This document shows, piece by piece, positions 7,072-16,184 of a stretch of 64,000 bases of DNA. The translations under genes were made by a program, and so were the position numbers. The DNA comes from Cohnella zeiphila (lineage in GTDB: Bacteria; Bacillota; Bacilli; Paenibacillales; Paenibacillaceae): NCBI RefSeq assembly GCF_014212055.1, contig NZ_JACJVO010000056.1, positions 53,503-117,502 of the forward strand. Direction: 5' to 3'. Under the pieces are notes generated by a model. That model was given only the letters and a program-made list of their open reading frames with translations, searched no databases and was not told the DNA's origin. The stretch's first letter is position 1, and every line of letters starts with the position of its first letter.

Positions 7072-9504
7072 CTATTCCAGCTCCCATTCGAGCAGATTGG
7101 TCTCCGTCACCGGCAGCTCCGGATTTCTAGGAATGCGGAACGTCTTGATCTCCGAGGGAGCGAACTCGGCGCGGATCGTCCGGCCGAACTTCGGCAGCGC
7201 GATCTCGGCGGAGGTCCGCTTCTTGTCCGTCTCGTAGCAGCGCACGATCAGGTCGTCGTTGTCCTCCGCTTGCTTGAGCGCGCTGACGATGATATTGCTT
7301 TTGTCGACGGTCGCGTAAGAGTCGGTCTGCGGCAGCTTGCCCTCGTGGTACGTCTCGATGACCGCCGCCGGCTTGCAGTTCAATTCGGCCGCGCGGCGCG
7401 GCGTTTCCGCCGTCTCCCATGTGCCTTCGTGCGGCAGGAGCGAGTACGAGAAGCGCTGAATGCCTTGGTCGATAAACGAATACTCGCCGTCCGGATCGGG
7501 TTCGTACGGCACGTGGTGCGCATAGATCGGGCTGCGCAGCACCGTCATAGCCAGCTCCTTGTTCAGAACGCTGTAGCTGTATTTGGCGTCGTTCATCAAG
7601 CTGAGGCCGTACACGCGGTTCGTGTCCTGCACGATGCCGGTATAATCGATCCAGCTTTGTCCCGGCTCTTCCTCGCCGTTATGCTCCCGTTCCATCGTGC
7701 CGTAAGGAATTTCGTACGTATGTTTGCTGAAAATGACGTTGACCGGGAAAACGAGCTTCAGCATTTTGAACTTCTCGCGCCAGTCCACCGTCACGTTCAC
7801 GTCGATCTGATCGCGGTCCGGATACATCGCGAAGTCCTGAATCAGCTTCGAGCTGCCGTATTCGCTGACGACGCGGATGACCGACTTGACCGGCCCGTGC
7901 TCGATGCGGTGCACCTTCGTCGCCTTGAACTCTCCGGCGGAACGATGGAATTGCAGCACGTCGTGGCTCCACGTATCCGACGTGTCGTCGATGACGACCG
8001 GCTTCGCGCCCTCACCCTTGAACACCTCGTGATTCAGGCGCTTGTCGCGCAAGCTTTTGATGAAGCCGGTGCCGCGATCGAATTCGAGGCGAAGGTTTTG
8101 ATTTTCCAGCACGAGGTCGCTTGCCAGGATCGGCTCGCCCACAGGCTTGATGGAAGCCGATTCGCGAACGAGCTTATAGGTGCGGTAGCCCAGGGAAGGC
8201 AGATCGGCGATAAAGCTGAGCCGGTAGCGGCCGCGCGCCGATGCCAGCGACTTCACCGTCTGGAACGGAACCGGATTGCCCTTGTCGTCGAGAAGAACGG
8301 CGCTGTCCTTCATGCCGCCGACTTCCAGTTCCACGTTCACGCGGCTCTCCCACGCATGCGGATTGAATACGACGATCGGCAGCATCGTCTCGTCCTGTTC
8401 GATGCCGATGTTCCAGGACAGCGATTGGACGGCGTAGTTCAGCGAACGGTCGGCGATCGCCATCGCTTCGCCGAACAAATACCGGGCGTCCTCGTAGGCC
8501 GGTTCGAGGCTCGTGCCGGCCAGAATGTCGTGGAACTGGTTGAACAGGACGTTTTTCCAGGCGCGGTCGAACTCCTTCGGATACGGCTGGCCCGTAATCC
8601 ACGATGCAAGCGCCGAGTATTTCTCGGCCGCGAGCAGCCGGTTCTCCGCCTGCCGGTTCCACTGCTTGATGCCCGAATGCGCGGCATAGCAGCCGCTGGC
8701 GTGGTGCTGCAGGTCGTCGTGAACGACCGGGAACGACTGCCCCGACTTTTCCATGTCCCGGAAGTAGTTGTCCGGCGTCGAGAACTCCAGCTTGGGCAGG
8801 TCGGGCTCGTTGTTCAGCCGGCGGATGCTCTCGATATTTTCCTTCGTCGGACCGCCGCCGTGATTGCCGACGCCGTAGAACAGCATCAGGTCGTCCAGCG
8901 GTTCCTTGAACTCTCCGAGCGCGCGCCGCACGTGGTCGTCCAAGTCTTTGCCCCAGGACAAATACTCGAACATGATGCGGAACGTCAGCACCTTCGAGCC
9001 GTCGTCCGACTGCCACCAGAACAGCCGTCCCGGCAGCCCCTTCTCGTTCGGCATCGGACGCATCATGACGTAGTAGTCCATGCCGCTCTTCTTGAGGATC
9101 TGCGGCAGCATGCCGTTGTGGCCGAAGCTGTCGACGTTGTAGCCGACTTTGGCCGTCACGCCGAACTTTTCTTTGAAATAACGCTGCCCGTACAGCCCTT
9201 GGCGGACGAACGACTCGCCCCCCGGGATGTTGCAGTCCGGCTGGATCCACCAGCCGCCGACGATGTTCCAGCGTCCCTCCGCCACGCGGCGGCGGATCTC
9301 CTTGAACATTCCGGGATCGTTGTTCTCGACCCACTCGTACATCGCGGCCGAGCTGGACGTGAAGATGAAATCGTCCGACTCGTTCATCCGGTCGAGCGCG
9401 GAGCGGAACGTCGCCTTCGCTTCCTGAAAACCTTCCTGCCACTGCCACAGCCATACCGGGTCCAGATGCGCGTTGCCGATCATGTACAATTTCTTATCCT
9501 TCAT
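7072..9504 (-). CDS. GH38 alpha-mannosidase, cytoplasmic
   Basis: An 810-residue protein without a signal peptide. NAHLDPVWLW (11-20) supplies the zinc-binding His and Asp, GGWWIQPDCNIP lies near 83-94, and YNVDSFGHNG (122-131) holds the nucleophile Asp125. The C-terminal half is the beta-sandwich usual in GH38. Length and motif order match bacterial GH38 enzymes that cleave alpha-mannosides, often from N-glycan or mannan fragments, inside the cell. The start ATG has GGGAGTGAAG upstream. It lies upstream in transcription of the aldolase and kinase genes and downstream of the ketose-bisphosphate aldolase. With the GH36-like protein it implies that the imported substrate carries alpha-linked hexoses. 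Confidence 0.92.
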   Translation of the reverse strand: MKDKKLYMIGNAHLDPVWLWQWQEGFQEAKATFRSALDRMNESDDFIFTSSSAAMYEWVENNDPGMFKEIRRRVAEGRWNIVGGWWIQPDCNIPGGESFVRQGLYGQRYFKEKFGVTAKVGYNVDSFGHNGMLPQILKKSGMDYYVMMRPMPNEKGLPGRLFWWQSDDGSKVLTFRIMFEYLSWGKDLDDHVRRALGEFKEPLDDLMLFYGVGNHGGGPTKENIESIRRLNNEPDLPKLEFSTPDNYFRDMEKSGQSFPVVHDDLQHHASGCYAAHSGIKQWNRQAENRLLAAEKYSALASWITGQPYPKEFDRAWKNVLFNQFHDILAGTSLEPAYEDARYLFGEAMAIADRSLNYAVQSLSWNIGIEQDETMLPIVVFNPHAWESRVNVELEVGGMKDSAVLLDDKGNPVPFQTVKSLASARGRYRLSFIADLPSLGYRTYKLVRESASIKPVGEPILASDLVLENQNLRLEFDRGTGFIKSLRDKRLNHEVFKGEGAKPVVIDDTSDTWSHDVLQFHRSAGEFKATKVHRIEHGPVKSVIRVVSEYGSSKLIQDFAMYPDRDQIDVNVTVDWREKFKMLKLVFPVNVIFSKHTYEIPYGTMEREHNGEEEPGQSWIDYTGIVQDTNRVYGLSLMNDAKYSYSVLNKELAMTVLRSPIYAHHVPYEPDPDGEYSFIDQGIQRFSYSLLPHEGTWETAETPRRAAELNCKPAAVIETYHEGKLPQTDSYATVDKSNIIVSALKQAEDNDDLIVRCYETDKKRTSAEIALPKFGRTIRAEFAPSEIKTFRIPRNPELPVTETNLLEWELE

Positions 9505-9560
9505 GGGCTAGCTTCACTCCCGTGATCAATTTTGGGGAAAATGCGGCGGCGCGCGCCGGC

Positions 9561-10475
9561 TTACAAAACGAATCGTCCCGCCTCGTTCGCGCTGCAGACG
9601 AACCCTTCGATCTTCTCGAGGACGGTCCGAGTCACCGCTTCGCGGCCAAGCGCCAGACGGTCCGGGCTCAGCGCCTTGCACTCGGCGTTCGTCATCCGCT
9701 CTTCGCGGCCGAGCGCGGCCAGCAGCGACAGCTCGAGATCGGTGGCGATGTTGACCTTGCTGACGCCGCCGCCGGGCAGACGGAACGCTTGACGCATCAT
9801 CTCCGCCGGAACGCCGGAGCCGCCGTGGAGCACGAGATGGACCGGGGTCAGCGCGCGGATGGCGGACAAGCGATCGTAGTCGATTTTCGGCTGCCTTACG
9901 TTATATACGCCGTGCGCCGTGCCGCACGAGACGGCCAGCGCGTCGACGCCGGTCAGGCGGACGAATTCCGCCGCTTCCCGCGGATCGGTGTACAGCTCTT
10001 CGTCCTTGTCGGTCTCGACGAAATCGGTCGTGCCGATCATGCCGAGCTCCGCTTCGACCGAGACGCCTCTCGCATGCGCATAGTCGGCCGCTTCCTTGCT
10101 GATCGCGGCATTCTCGGCGAACGGCTTCTCCGACGCGTCGATCATGACCGAAGTGAATCCGGCGTCGATCGCCTCGATGATCGTTCCCATTTCCTTCGTA
10201 TGGTCCAGATGCAGCACGACGGGGACCGTAATGTTCCGCGCGTTCGCCTCTGCGTAGAACGTCTCGCCGAATTCGGCGGGCGTAATGCCGTAGCGCGCCA
10301 GCTCCTTCTGCGAAATTTGCACGATCAGCGGCGACGCCGCCCGTTGTCCCGCCTCCAGTACCGCGGCGATCATCGGCGTGTAGCGCGGCGAGAACGAACC
10401 GATCGCGAACCGGCCGGTCTCGGCCGTCTCCAGCGCTCTTTTTAAGGTGATCACGTTATGAGGTCTCGTTTGCAT
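9561..10475 (-). CDS. Class II ketose-bisphosphate aldolase (GatY/KbaY/Fba type)
   Basis: A 304-residue zinc aldolase. Visible are VVLHLDH with Asp91 and zinc ligand His92 (87-92), VEAELG (140-145), CGTAHGVY with His188, LHGGSGVP with His217, and NIATDLE for the phosphate of DHAP. All metal and catalytic positions of the class II FBP/tagatose-bisphosphate aldolase family are present. It probably splits a ketose 1-phosphate or 1,6-bisphosphate made by a kinase of this cluster into DHAP and an aldehyde. A GGAGAAGGAG stretch precedes the ATG. It follows the racemase-like gene by 48 nt. Which ketose phosphate it takes cannot be read from the sequence. Confidence 0.88.
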   Translation of the reverse strand: MQTRPHNVITLKRALETAETGRFAIGSFSPRYTPMIAAVLEAGQRAASPLIVQISQKELARYGITPAEFGETFYAEANARNITVPVVLHLDHTKEMGTIIEAIDAGFTSVMIDASEKPFAENAAISKEAADYAHARGVSVEAELGMIGTTDFVETDKDEELYTDPREAAEFVRLTGVDALAVSCGTAHGVYNVRQPKIDYDRLSAIRALTPVHLVLHGGSGVPAEMMRQAFRLPGGGVSKVNIATDLELSLLAALGREERMTNAECKALSPDRLALGREAVTRTVLEKIEGFVCSANEAGRFVL

Positions 10476-10523
10476 CGCAGGTTTCTCTCCTTCTCCAAAG
10501 TGCCTATTTTCTCTTGAGTTGCG

Positions 10524-11204
10524 TTATTTCGTCTCCAACACTTGCTTCACCCGGTCCATGCCGAGACCGGGACTCGTCAGGAACTTCCGCCGTTCCTCCG
10601 GCTCAAAACGATCCAGCACCCGCGCCATGGACGCCTGCGCCAGCACGACGACGTCGGTACGCTCCGCAAGCAGGCGCAGCGTCTCGGCCAATTCCCGGTC
10701 GTGGCCTTCCTTGTCGCCGGCCATCAGCAGTTTATAGGCCGAAGCGGCCACCACCGGCTCCAGCAAGGCCGTACGCCCGGCTTGCTCCGCTTTGGCGCGA
10801 AGCAGCCGCTGCGTCGGCTGCAGCGTCGTCTCCAGCGTGGCGGCGACGCCGATCCGGGCGGCCGAACGGACCGCGTGCTCGGCCATCGCCTCGTCGATGC
10901 GCACGATCGGCACCCCAATGCCCGGCTGAACCCGTGCGCACAGCTCGCCGATCGACGAGCAGGCGTTCAGGATGCAGTCCGCGCCGAGCCGTTCCGCAAT
11001 CGCCGCATATTGGCTCCACCGCTCGCGGACGGCTTCCACGCGTCCGCCGTTGGCGGCCAGCTCCGGCAGGATCGAATCGTCGACCAGATTGAAGATTTCG
11101 ACGTTCGGAATTCGCTCCAGCGCCAGCGATTTGAGCGGCTCGACCGTCACCGGCGTCGTGTGAATGATCGCCAGCTTCGGCTTGGCCGCGGTTCCCTCTA
11201 CCAT
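10524..11204 (-). CDS. Asp/Glu/hydantoin racemase-family protein
   Basis: A 226-residue protein with the duplicated Rossmann-like halves of the aspartate/glutamate racemase superfamily. ILNACSSIGELC (about 78-89) gives a Cys in the place of the first catalytic Cys; in the second half VVVLAQASMARVL (about 186-198) has Ala where many members have the second Cys. The loss of one catalytic Cys argues against classical amino acid racemisation and fits family members of unknown use found in sugar clusters. The ATG has GAAGGGAG upstream. It sits between the FGGY kinase and the class II aldolase. Its role in the pathway is not known; isomerisation or decarboxylation of a carboxylated intermediate is only a guess. 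Confidence 0.72.
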   Translation of the reverse strand: MVEGTAAKPKLAIIHTTPVTVEPLKSLALERIPNVEIFNLVDDSILPELAANGGRVEAVRERWSQYAAIAERLGADCILNACSSIGELCARVQPGIGVPIVRIDEAMAEHAVRSAARIGVAATLETTLQPTQRLLRAKAEQAGRTALLEPVVAASAYKLLMAGDKEGHDRELAETLRLLAERTDVVVLAQASMARVLDRFEPEERRKFLTSPGLGMDRVKQVLETK

Positions 11205-11249
11205 AAGACTCGCTCCCTTCGAAGGCTAAGCGGGCTTCGTTCTCTCTGA

Positions 11250-11330
11250 CCAAGTTAGTGTCGAAATGCAATAACTCGCGTCAATTCGCAGCCTCGCTCG
11301 CCAAGTTAGTGCCGAAACGCAATAACTCGC
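11250..11330. repeat. Pair of 30-bp direct repeats in a short intergenic gap
   Basis: Two 30-bp copies, 11250-11279 and 11301-11330, both begin CCAAGTTAGTG and end GCAATAACTCGC and differ at two transition positions. They lie in the 184-bp gap between the FGGY kinase and racemase genes and do not form a hairpin. They may belong to a dispersed intergenic repeat family of this genome. Confidence 0.8.
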
Positions 11331-11388
11331 AGCATCTCGAAGCACCGCATTCCCGCTCCTGCCGCCAGGATGCTTATCTCTCCCGCGT

Positions 11389-12726
11389 TCACCGCGGAAG
11401 CAAGCCCGCTCCCGCCGCGGCGCGTTTGGCCGCGCCGAACGCGGCTTCTTCCTCCACGGCGGCGAGTCGCAGCGGCAGGCCCAGCCACTCCCGGAGCAGC
11501 CGCTGCAGCACCGGATTGCGGCGCATGCCGTTGCCGGCTCCTATTGCCGACTCGAGCTTCGCCCGGAGCGGTTCCGGCAGCAGCCGGAAGTACTCCGTCA
11601 GCTCGTCGGCCATGCCGGCGAGCACGCCCGCGGCGAAATGGCCCGGCGTGAACGTTTGCGGGCTCAGTCCCGCCACGCCGCCCAACGCGGACGGATCGCG
11701 CCGCGAGCCGTAGAACCGCGTATCGAACGCGAGCGGCTCGATTCCTTCCGTCAGCGCTTGCCCGGCCATTTCGTTCATCCGCCCGTAAAAATCGCGATCG
11801 CCGGCCTCTGCGCCGAAAGCCCGGCACGTCTCCTGGAAAAACCGTTTCAGCAGCGCGTACGACTTGCCGCCGCTCAGTGGAGCGCCGACAAGCAAATAGC
11901 CGCCGCCGGGAAACGGCCGCGTCTCCAGCCCCGCAACTTTCTCGCAGCGATCGGTATAAACCGAAATTTGCGAGCCCGTTCCGACGTTGACGAGCAGCGA
12001 TCCTTCCGGCCGGGAGACGGCGCCGAGGAAGCTCGCCTGATTGTCTCCGATGGCGCAGACGACCGTTTTGCCGTCCGGCGTCCGGCCGATCGCGCCGCCG
12101 TCGCGAACGACTCTCGGCAGCAGGGAGCTGTCCATGCCGGCAGCCTCCACGGCCTTTCTCTCGAAATCGAGCTGCTCCAAAGAGAACAAGCCGAAGCCGG
12201 CCGCGTTGGACGGATCGATCGCCGGTTCGCTCAAGCCGCACAGCTTCATGGCCACGTAATCGCCGATCGTGCAAAAAGACGCCGCATCGGAGGGAACCAA
12301 CCCGTTTCGCGCGTTGTAAAAGTGCGTCACCAGCCCGTATCCGCTGTGGAGCTTTCGGCCCGCGATCGCCCCGAGGCGTTCGGCGTACGTGATCTCTCCG
12401 TCCGGCATTCGCCGATCGCCTCTGCCGTCTTGCCATGTATACAGCGGACTTACGCCGCTGCCGCGGCGGTCGACGTACAGAATTCCGTGCATCTGGCAGG
12501 AGACGCAGACAGCCGCGGCCGCCTCCCATTCCCGCGAACATTCCCGCAGCTGTTCTCTCACGATCTCCAGAATCCGCTCCGGATCCTGCAGCCGTTCCCA
12601 TGGATGCGCTCCGGATAATTCGGCGTCGTTGTCTCGCGATACGACGCGGACGGTCTCTCCGGCCGCCGCATCCGCAAAGAGGACGCAAACGGAAGTCGTG
12701 CCGATGTCGATCCCCACAGTCAGCAT
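11389..12726 (-). CDS. FGGY-family carbohydrate kinase, sedoheptulokinase-like
   Basis: A 445-residue FGGY kinase. The N-terminus has VGIDIGTTSVCVLFAD (3-18), then CVSCQMHGILYV and LYTWQDGRG. TIGDYVAMKLCGL and IGDNQASFLGAV resemble sedoheptulokinase (SHPK) more than xylulokinase, and VNVGTGSQI is the second phosphate loop. Near the C-terminus GAGNGMRRNPVLQRL matches the FGGY adenosine-binding segment. The ATG has GGAGGAG 7 nt upstream; a longer reading frame upstream lacks a site. Phosphorylation of a keto-sugar is the family reaction. The SHPK-like motifs and the GmhA-like isomerase in the same cluster suggest a heptulose, but xylulose or another ketose cannot be excluded. Confidence 0.85.
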   Translation of the reverse strand: MLTVGIDIGTTSVCVLFADAAAGETVRVVSRDNDAELSGAHPWERLQDPERILEIVREQLRECSREWEAAAAVCVSCQMHGILYVDRRGSGVSPLYTWQDGRGDRRMPDGEITYAERLGAIAGRKLHSGYGLVTHFYNARNGLVPSDAASFCTIGDYVAMKLCGLSEPAIDPSNAAGFGLFSLEQLDFERKAVEAAGMDSSLLPRVVRDGGAIGRTPDGKTVVCAIGDNQASFLGAVSRPEGSLLVNVGTGSQISVYTDRCEKVAGLETRPFPGGGYLLVGAPLSGGKSYALLKRFFQETCRAFGAEAGDRDFYGRMNEMAGQALTEGIEPLAFDTRFYGSRRDPSALGGVAGLSPQTFTPGHFAAGVLAGMADELTEYFRLLPEPLRAKLESAIGAGNGMRRNPVLQRLLREWLGLPLRLAAVEEEAAFGAAKRAAAGAGLLPR

Positions 12727-12781
12727 GGTCGTTCTCCTCCAGTTCCCATCGAGATGGAACGCCTTTTCCGGTCGCCGTCCT

Positions 12782-14815
12782 TTACAGCCCGAGTTCTTCG
12801 GCGTATGGAGCCGACTCTTGGGCGGCGTACAGAACGAGCCCGATGCACCAGGCATGGGACAGCGTCAGCATCATGCCTTTCGGCTGGAAGCAGTTCGTAT
12901 TGTAAAACCGCTCCGTCACCATGCCCTTGTAGGCGTTGAAGTCGCCGTCCTCGCGCGCGATAAACTGCAGGAAGCAGGCGATATGATCGCGGGTGCGATC
13001 GAGATAGTAACGGTCTCCGGTATACTTCCAGAGCCGAAGCATTTCCGGCACGCAGAATAGGCCGTAATTGTGCAGGTGCTGGTTGGACGTCGAGGCCTGA
13101 TCGGCTCCCCGCGAGCGGAAATCGTACTGCGCCAGCAGCGAATGCCGCGGGAAACGAAGGTTGTACGTCCACCGGAACGTCATCATCCAATCGGCCGCGC
13201 TCGAGGCAAGGGCAAGCCATTCGGGACGCTTGTCGAATTCGTACAAATGCACGTAAGCGACGACGGCGTTATAAGCGTCCTCCGACGTCGGCGTGAGATG
13301 TACGTCCTCGGGCGCTCCGTAAATGTACTCGTCTTTCACGAATCGCTCATAATAGGAGCCGGCTTGGACCGCCGCCGCGGAGAACGACGGTTCGCCCAGC
13401 AGCGCGGCGCCTTCGAGCAGCGCGGCGATCCATAGAACGCCGCCCGCGCCGTCCCATTCCTCGACTTCACCGGTCTCGCAATGGTAATAGGAGCCGAAAT
13501 TGCCGTCTTCCCGCTGATGCGAGACCGCGAACGTCAGATTGGAACGTACCGCCTTCTCCCATTCGGGATGCGAAACGCCGCGTTCCCGCTCAAAGGCGAC
13601 TGCGCGCGTCATGAACAGCGTCGCTTCCGCGATCGTACGCGCCTGCAGCCACTTCGCGTTCGGATTCCAGCCGGCGGTCCAGCCTTTGCCCGCGATCCAA
13701 GACGCCCAGAAAACGCCGCTCGGCGACAAGCCCGAAGCGATTTTGTCCAGCACGCGGGTGCCGGCTTCGACATAGGCGGGCGTCTCTTTCCGCCGCCCGT
13801 AGGCGAGCAGCGCATAAGCGTACGGCGCTCCGCTGACCCAACCGACGTGCATATGGGGACGGTCGCCCATCCCTTTCACGTTGTTGTTGAACTCCCGGTC
13901 GAACGCAGCCGTCTCGTTCAGAATTCCTTCCGCTTCATTATAATGCCAAGTATACAGACCGTGGGCCGTTAACTCGGCCGCTTCCGCCAGCCCCATCCAG
14001 GGCCGAAGCGAATGCTCTTCGGCATGAAGCCCATACATCCGGCGTACGAACGGATCGTACGCGTGCGGATCGGCCGGCGCGGCGTAAACTTTCAGCTCGA
14101 GCGTCACGCGCTGTCCCGGCTCGAACCGGTAGGTCGTCACATCGGCCGGCGCGACGGGCGACGGATCGCCGACGAACGTCACCGGCTCCTCCCGGTACGG
14201 GAAGTTGAGCCAGATTCGCGTCCCTTCCGGATTGCCCCGGAACCCGAGACCGCTTAAGCCCAACGGCGACGTCTCGTCCGTGCATAGCGCGCCGCACAGC
14301 CCGTCGTTCCAGGCGAATACCGCCGGCAGCGCCGCCCGGTCGGCGCGGAACGACCAAGCGTCCGACACCATCTGCTCGGGATCCCCGCCGTTGTAATCGT
14401 ATCGGGGGTAACGCCGTAAGTTTTTCTCGAACCGGTTTTCCTTGTAAAACGCGCCGGGAATCATCCAGTCCGGACGTCCCGAACCGATCAGCCCGCATCC
14501 GAACGTCAAGCCGTAATCCGCCGGCTCGTCGCCCCGGTATGCGAGTTCAAGCGTCACATCGTAGCCGACGCAGCCGTCCGCGAACGGAACCCAGCGGGCT
14601 TCCGCCTCGAACGGACCGGAAGCTCCGGACGTCCGCAAGCCGCCTTCGCCCTCTTGCGCCGCCTCTCGGATCGGCACCCGAACGATGAGCCCGTTCGCCG
14701 GGCTCCAGGCTTCAAACAAGCGATCGAAGCTCATGTAAGCTTCGGCCGCTTCCGGGCCCGGCGCGAAAACGCGCAGTTCATAGCCGCTGCCGCCTTCTAC
14801 CGTTTTCCATGCCAT
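12782..14815 (-). CDS. Six-hairpin (alpha/alpha) glycosidase-like protein, unrecognised family
   Basis: A 677-residue protein I do not recognise by family. The first 270 residues look like a beta-sandwich; the rest is helical with many aromatic residues and repeated short motifs typical of (alpha/alpha)6 barrels, for example LTAHGLYTWHYNEAEG, MGDRPHMHVGWVSG, WASWIAGKGWTAGWNP, SHQREDGNFGSYYH and TSNQHLHNYGLF. No signal peptide is present. The ATG chosen has AGAGGTG 8 nt upstream; a GTG 9 nt further upstream is the alternative. Its place between the amidohydrolase and the FGGY kinase implies a glycoside hydrolase, lyase or epimerase on the imported glycan. This is inference from fold appearance and context only. 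Confidence 0.7.
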   Translation of the reverse strand: MAWKTVEGGSGYELRVFAPGPEAAEAYMSFDRLFEAWSPANGLIVRVPIREAAQEGEGGLRTSGASGPFEAEARWVPFADGCVGYDVTLELAYRGDEPADYGLTFGCGLIGSGRPDWMIPGAFYKENRFEKNLRRYPRYDYNGGDPEQMVSDAWSFRADRAALPAVFAWNDGLCGALCTDETSPLGLSGLGFRGNPEGTRIWLNFPYREEPVTFVGDPSPVAPADVTTYRFEPGQRVTLELKVYAAPADPHAYDPFVRRMYGLHAEEHSLRPWMGLAEAAELTAHGLYTWHYNEAEGILNETAAFDREFNNNVKGMGDRPHMHVGWVSGAPYAYALLAYGRRKETPAYVEAGTRVLDKIASGLSPSGVFWASWIAGKGWTAGWNPNAKWLQARTIAEATLFMTRAVAFERERGVSHPEWEKAVRSNLTFAVSHQREDGNFGSYYHCETGEVEEWDGAGGVLWIAALLEGAALLGEPSFSAAAVQAGSYYERFVKDEYIYGAPEDVHLTPTSEDAYNAVVAYVHLYEFDKRPEWLALASSAADWMMTFRWTYNLRFPRHSLLAQYDFRSRGADQASTSNQHLHNYGLFCVPEMLRLWKYTGDRYYLDRTRDHIACFLQFIAREDGDFNAYKGMVTERFYNTNCFQPKGMMLTLSHAWCIGLVLYAAQESAPYAEELGL

Positions 14816-14843
14816 CCTTCGCACCTCTAACGTTCTTTTTCGA

Positions 14844-16115
14844 TTATCTTTTCGGAAAATCCTTCGGATCCAGCTTGTACAAATCGATCAGGTTGTCCCG
14901 GAAAATCCGGTCGGCGAACGTCAAAGCTTCCTTCTCGGTGAGCGCGCCTTCCTGCACCTTCTCGGTCAAGACGTCGGCCACCAGGTTGCGGGTCAGCTTC
15001 AAATGCGCATACGTTCCTTCGATATGATTGTAATCCCCGCCGAAGCCCTGAATCTTGGTCTGCGGCACCATCTCGATCATCTGATGCAGAATCTGCTTGC
15101 CCGCCGTCGGGGAAATCACGTAAATCCAGGTGAAATCGGCATAGACGTTCGGGTAGTTCTTGACGATGCTCAGATATTGGCTGTGATAAGGGAACCCGCA
15201 GTGCAGCAGCACGAAGTCGGCTTCCTCGTATTCGGCCAGCAGCGGGAGCAGCAGCGCGACGTTCGAATGGGGGAGGATGTTGCCGTTCGACGATACGCTC
15301 GTCTCATGATGGCCGGTATGAATTTGAATCGGCAGCTCATAAGCGATCGACCGCTGAATGATGAAATGAATCAAATAATCCTGCAGGGGAACCGTCTCCA
15401 GCTGCGACAGCCCGTCCTCGAGCGTGCAGCCCATCAGCCGGTTGAAGACGGCCTCCGCTTCCTGGAAGGTCGGCTTGGAGCAGGCGAGCGACCGCCAATA
15501 GGCGTGCCCGAGCTTCGTCGCGACCATTCCTTCCCGCTTGTATCTATGCAGTAAGGCATCCACGGCGTCCAGGTAGCCCGACAGCGAATGGGCGTTCATC
15601 CCGGCGTTGTTCAAAACCTCGCGGATATCCTTCCATGTTCGCAATTTAAACGTAAAATCCAGAAATAGAATCGGACGGAACCGCTCGTATCCGAGGTTCG
15701 TCGTCTGAATGAGCGTGAACGCCAGATCGATTCCCGATTTGTCGCTAAGTACCTTCTCATACCAATCCGGATCGTGCGTCGCCGCCTTCACCTTCTCGTT
15801 TACGTCCAGAATGCCCTGCACGGTCCAATCGTCAAAGCCGTACAAATCTTTCATCGCCGTACGGAGCATCCGCGCATAAGTCGTGTTGCTTGTTCGTTCC
15901 CAATATTTCAGAAATACGGTAGCTTTCTCCTCGTCACTGATCCCCCTGCCGCTTAGCGCTCCGCGTTCCATGCCGGCCGTGATCATATCCGAATCCAAAT
16001 AATGCATCAACCGGAAAAAGTCATGGTTCTCTCTTTGTCTGATTTGAGGCGTCGCCAGATGCTCGTGCCCGTCAATGATCCGCAAACGGTTCAAATAGTC
16101 GTGAATGGTGCTCAT
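14844..16115 (-). CDS. Amidohydrolase-superfamily protein, uronate-isomerase-like
   Basis: A 423-residue metal-dependent TIM barrel. IDGHEHL (14-20) is the first metal-binding strand, IQIHTGHHETS (about 265-275) the middle His motif, LLHCGFP the next His, and GFGGDYNHIEGTYAHLKLTR ends with the conserved Asp. The helical insert and the order of motifs resemble uronate isomerase (UxaC)-related amidohydrolase-2 proteins. It is transcribed directly after the sugar-binding protein, separated by a strong hairpin. A hydrolytic or isomerising step on a sugar acid or lactone is likely, which would fit the DUF1537 kinase further along; the actual substrate is not predictable. Confidence 0.8.
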   Translation of the reverse strand: MSTIHDYLNRLRIIDGHEHLATPQIRQRENHDFFRLMHYLDSDMITAGMERGALSGRGISDEEKATVFLKYWERTSNTTYARMLRTAMKDLYGFDDWTVQGILDVNEKVKAATHDPDWYEKVLSDKSGIDLAFTLIQTTNLGYERFRPILFLDFTFKLRTWKDIREVLNNAGMNAHSLSGYLDAVDALLHRYKREGMVATKLGHAYWRSLACSKPTFQEAEAVFNRLMGCTLEDGLSQLETVPLQDYLIHFIIQRSIAYELPIQIHTGHHETSVSSNGNILPHSNVALLLPLLAEYEEADFVLLHCGFPYHSQYLSIVKNYPNVYADFTWIYVISPTAGKQILHQMIEMVPQTKIQGFGGDYNHIEGTYAHLKLTRNLVADVLTEKVQEGALTEKEALTFADRIFRDNLIDLYKLDPKDFPKR

Positions 16116-16140
16116 CTCGCTGATCTCCCTCCAAAAGGGA

Positions 16141-16167
16141 CGACTGCTTCCAAGGCAGAAGCAGTCG
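16141..16167 (-). terminator. Intercistronic hairpin after the sugar-binding protein gene
   Basis: A 10-bp perfect inverted repeat (CGACTGCTTC / GAAGCAGTCG, loop 7 nt), followed on the minus strand by TCCCTTTT. It lies just after the binding-protein stop and before the amidohydrolase ribosome binding site. Such hairpins often stabilise or partly terminate mRNA, raising binding-protein level relative to downstream enzymes. Confidence 0.65.
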
Positions 16168-16184
16168 CGCCTCTTACATCTCTC

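Noticed and set aside
7069..9525. 818-codon open frame on the plus strand
   Set aside because: It is the exact antisense of the GH38 gene, rich in Arg/His/Val typical of GC-rich reverse frames, with no ribosome binding site or family motif.
11306..12688. 460-codon open frame overlapping the FGGY kinase
   Set aside because: Arg/Gly-rich shadow in another frame of the same strand; the FGGY frame has all family motifs.
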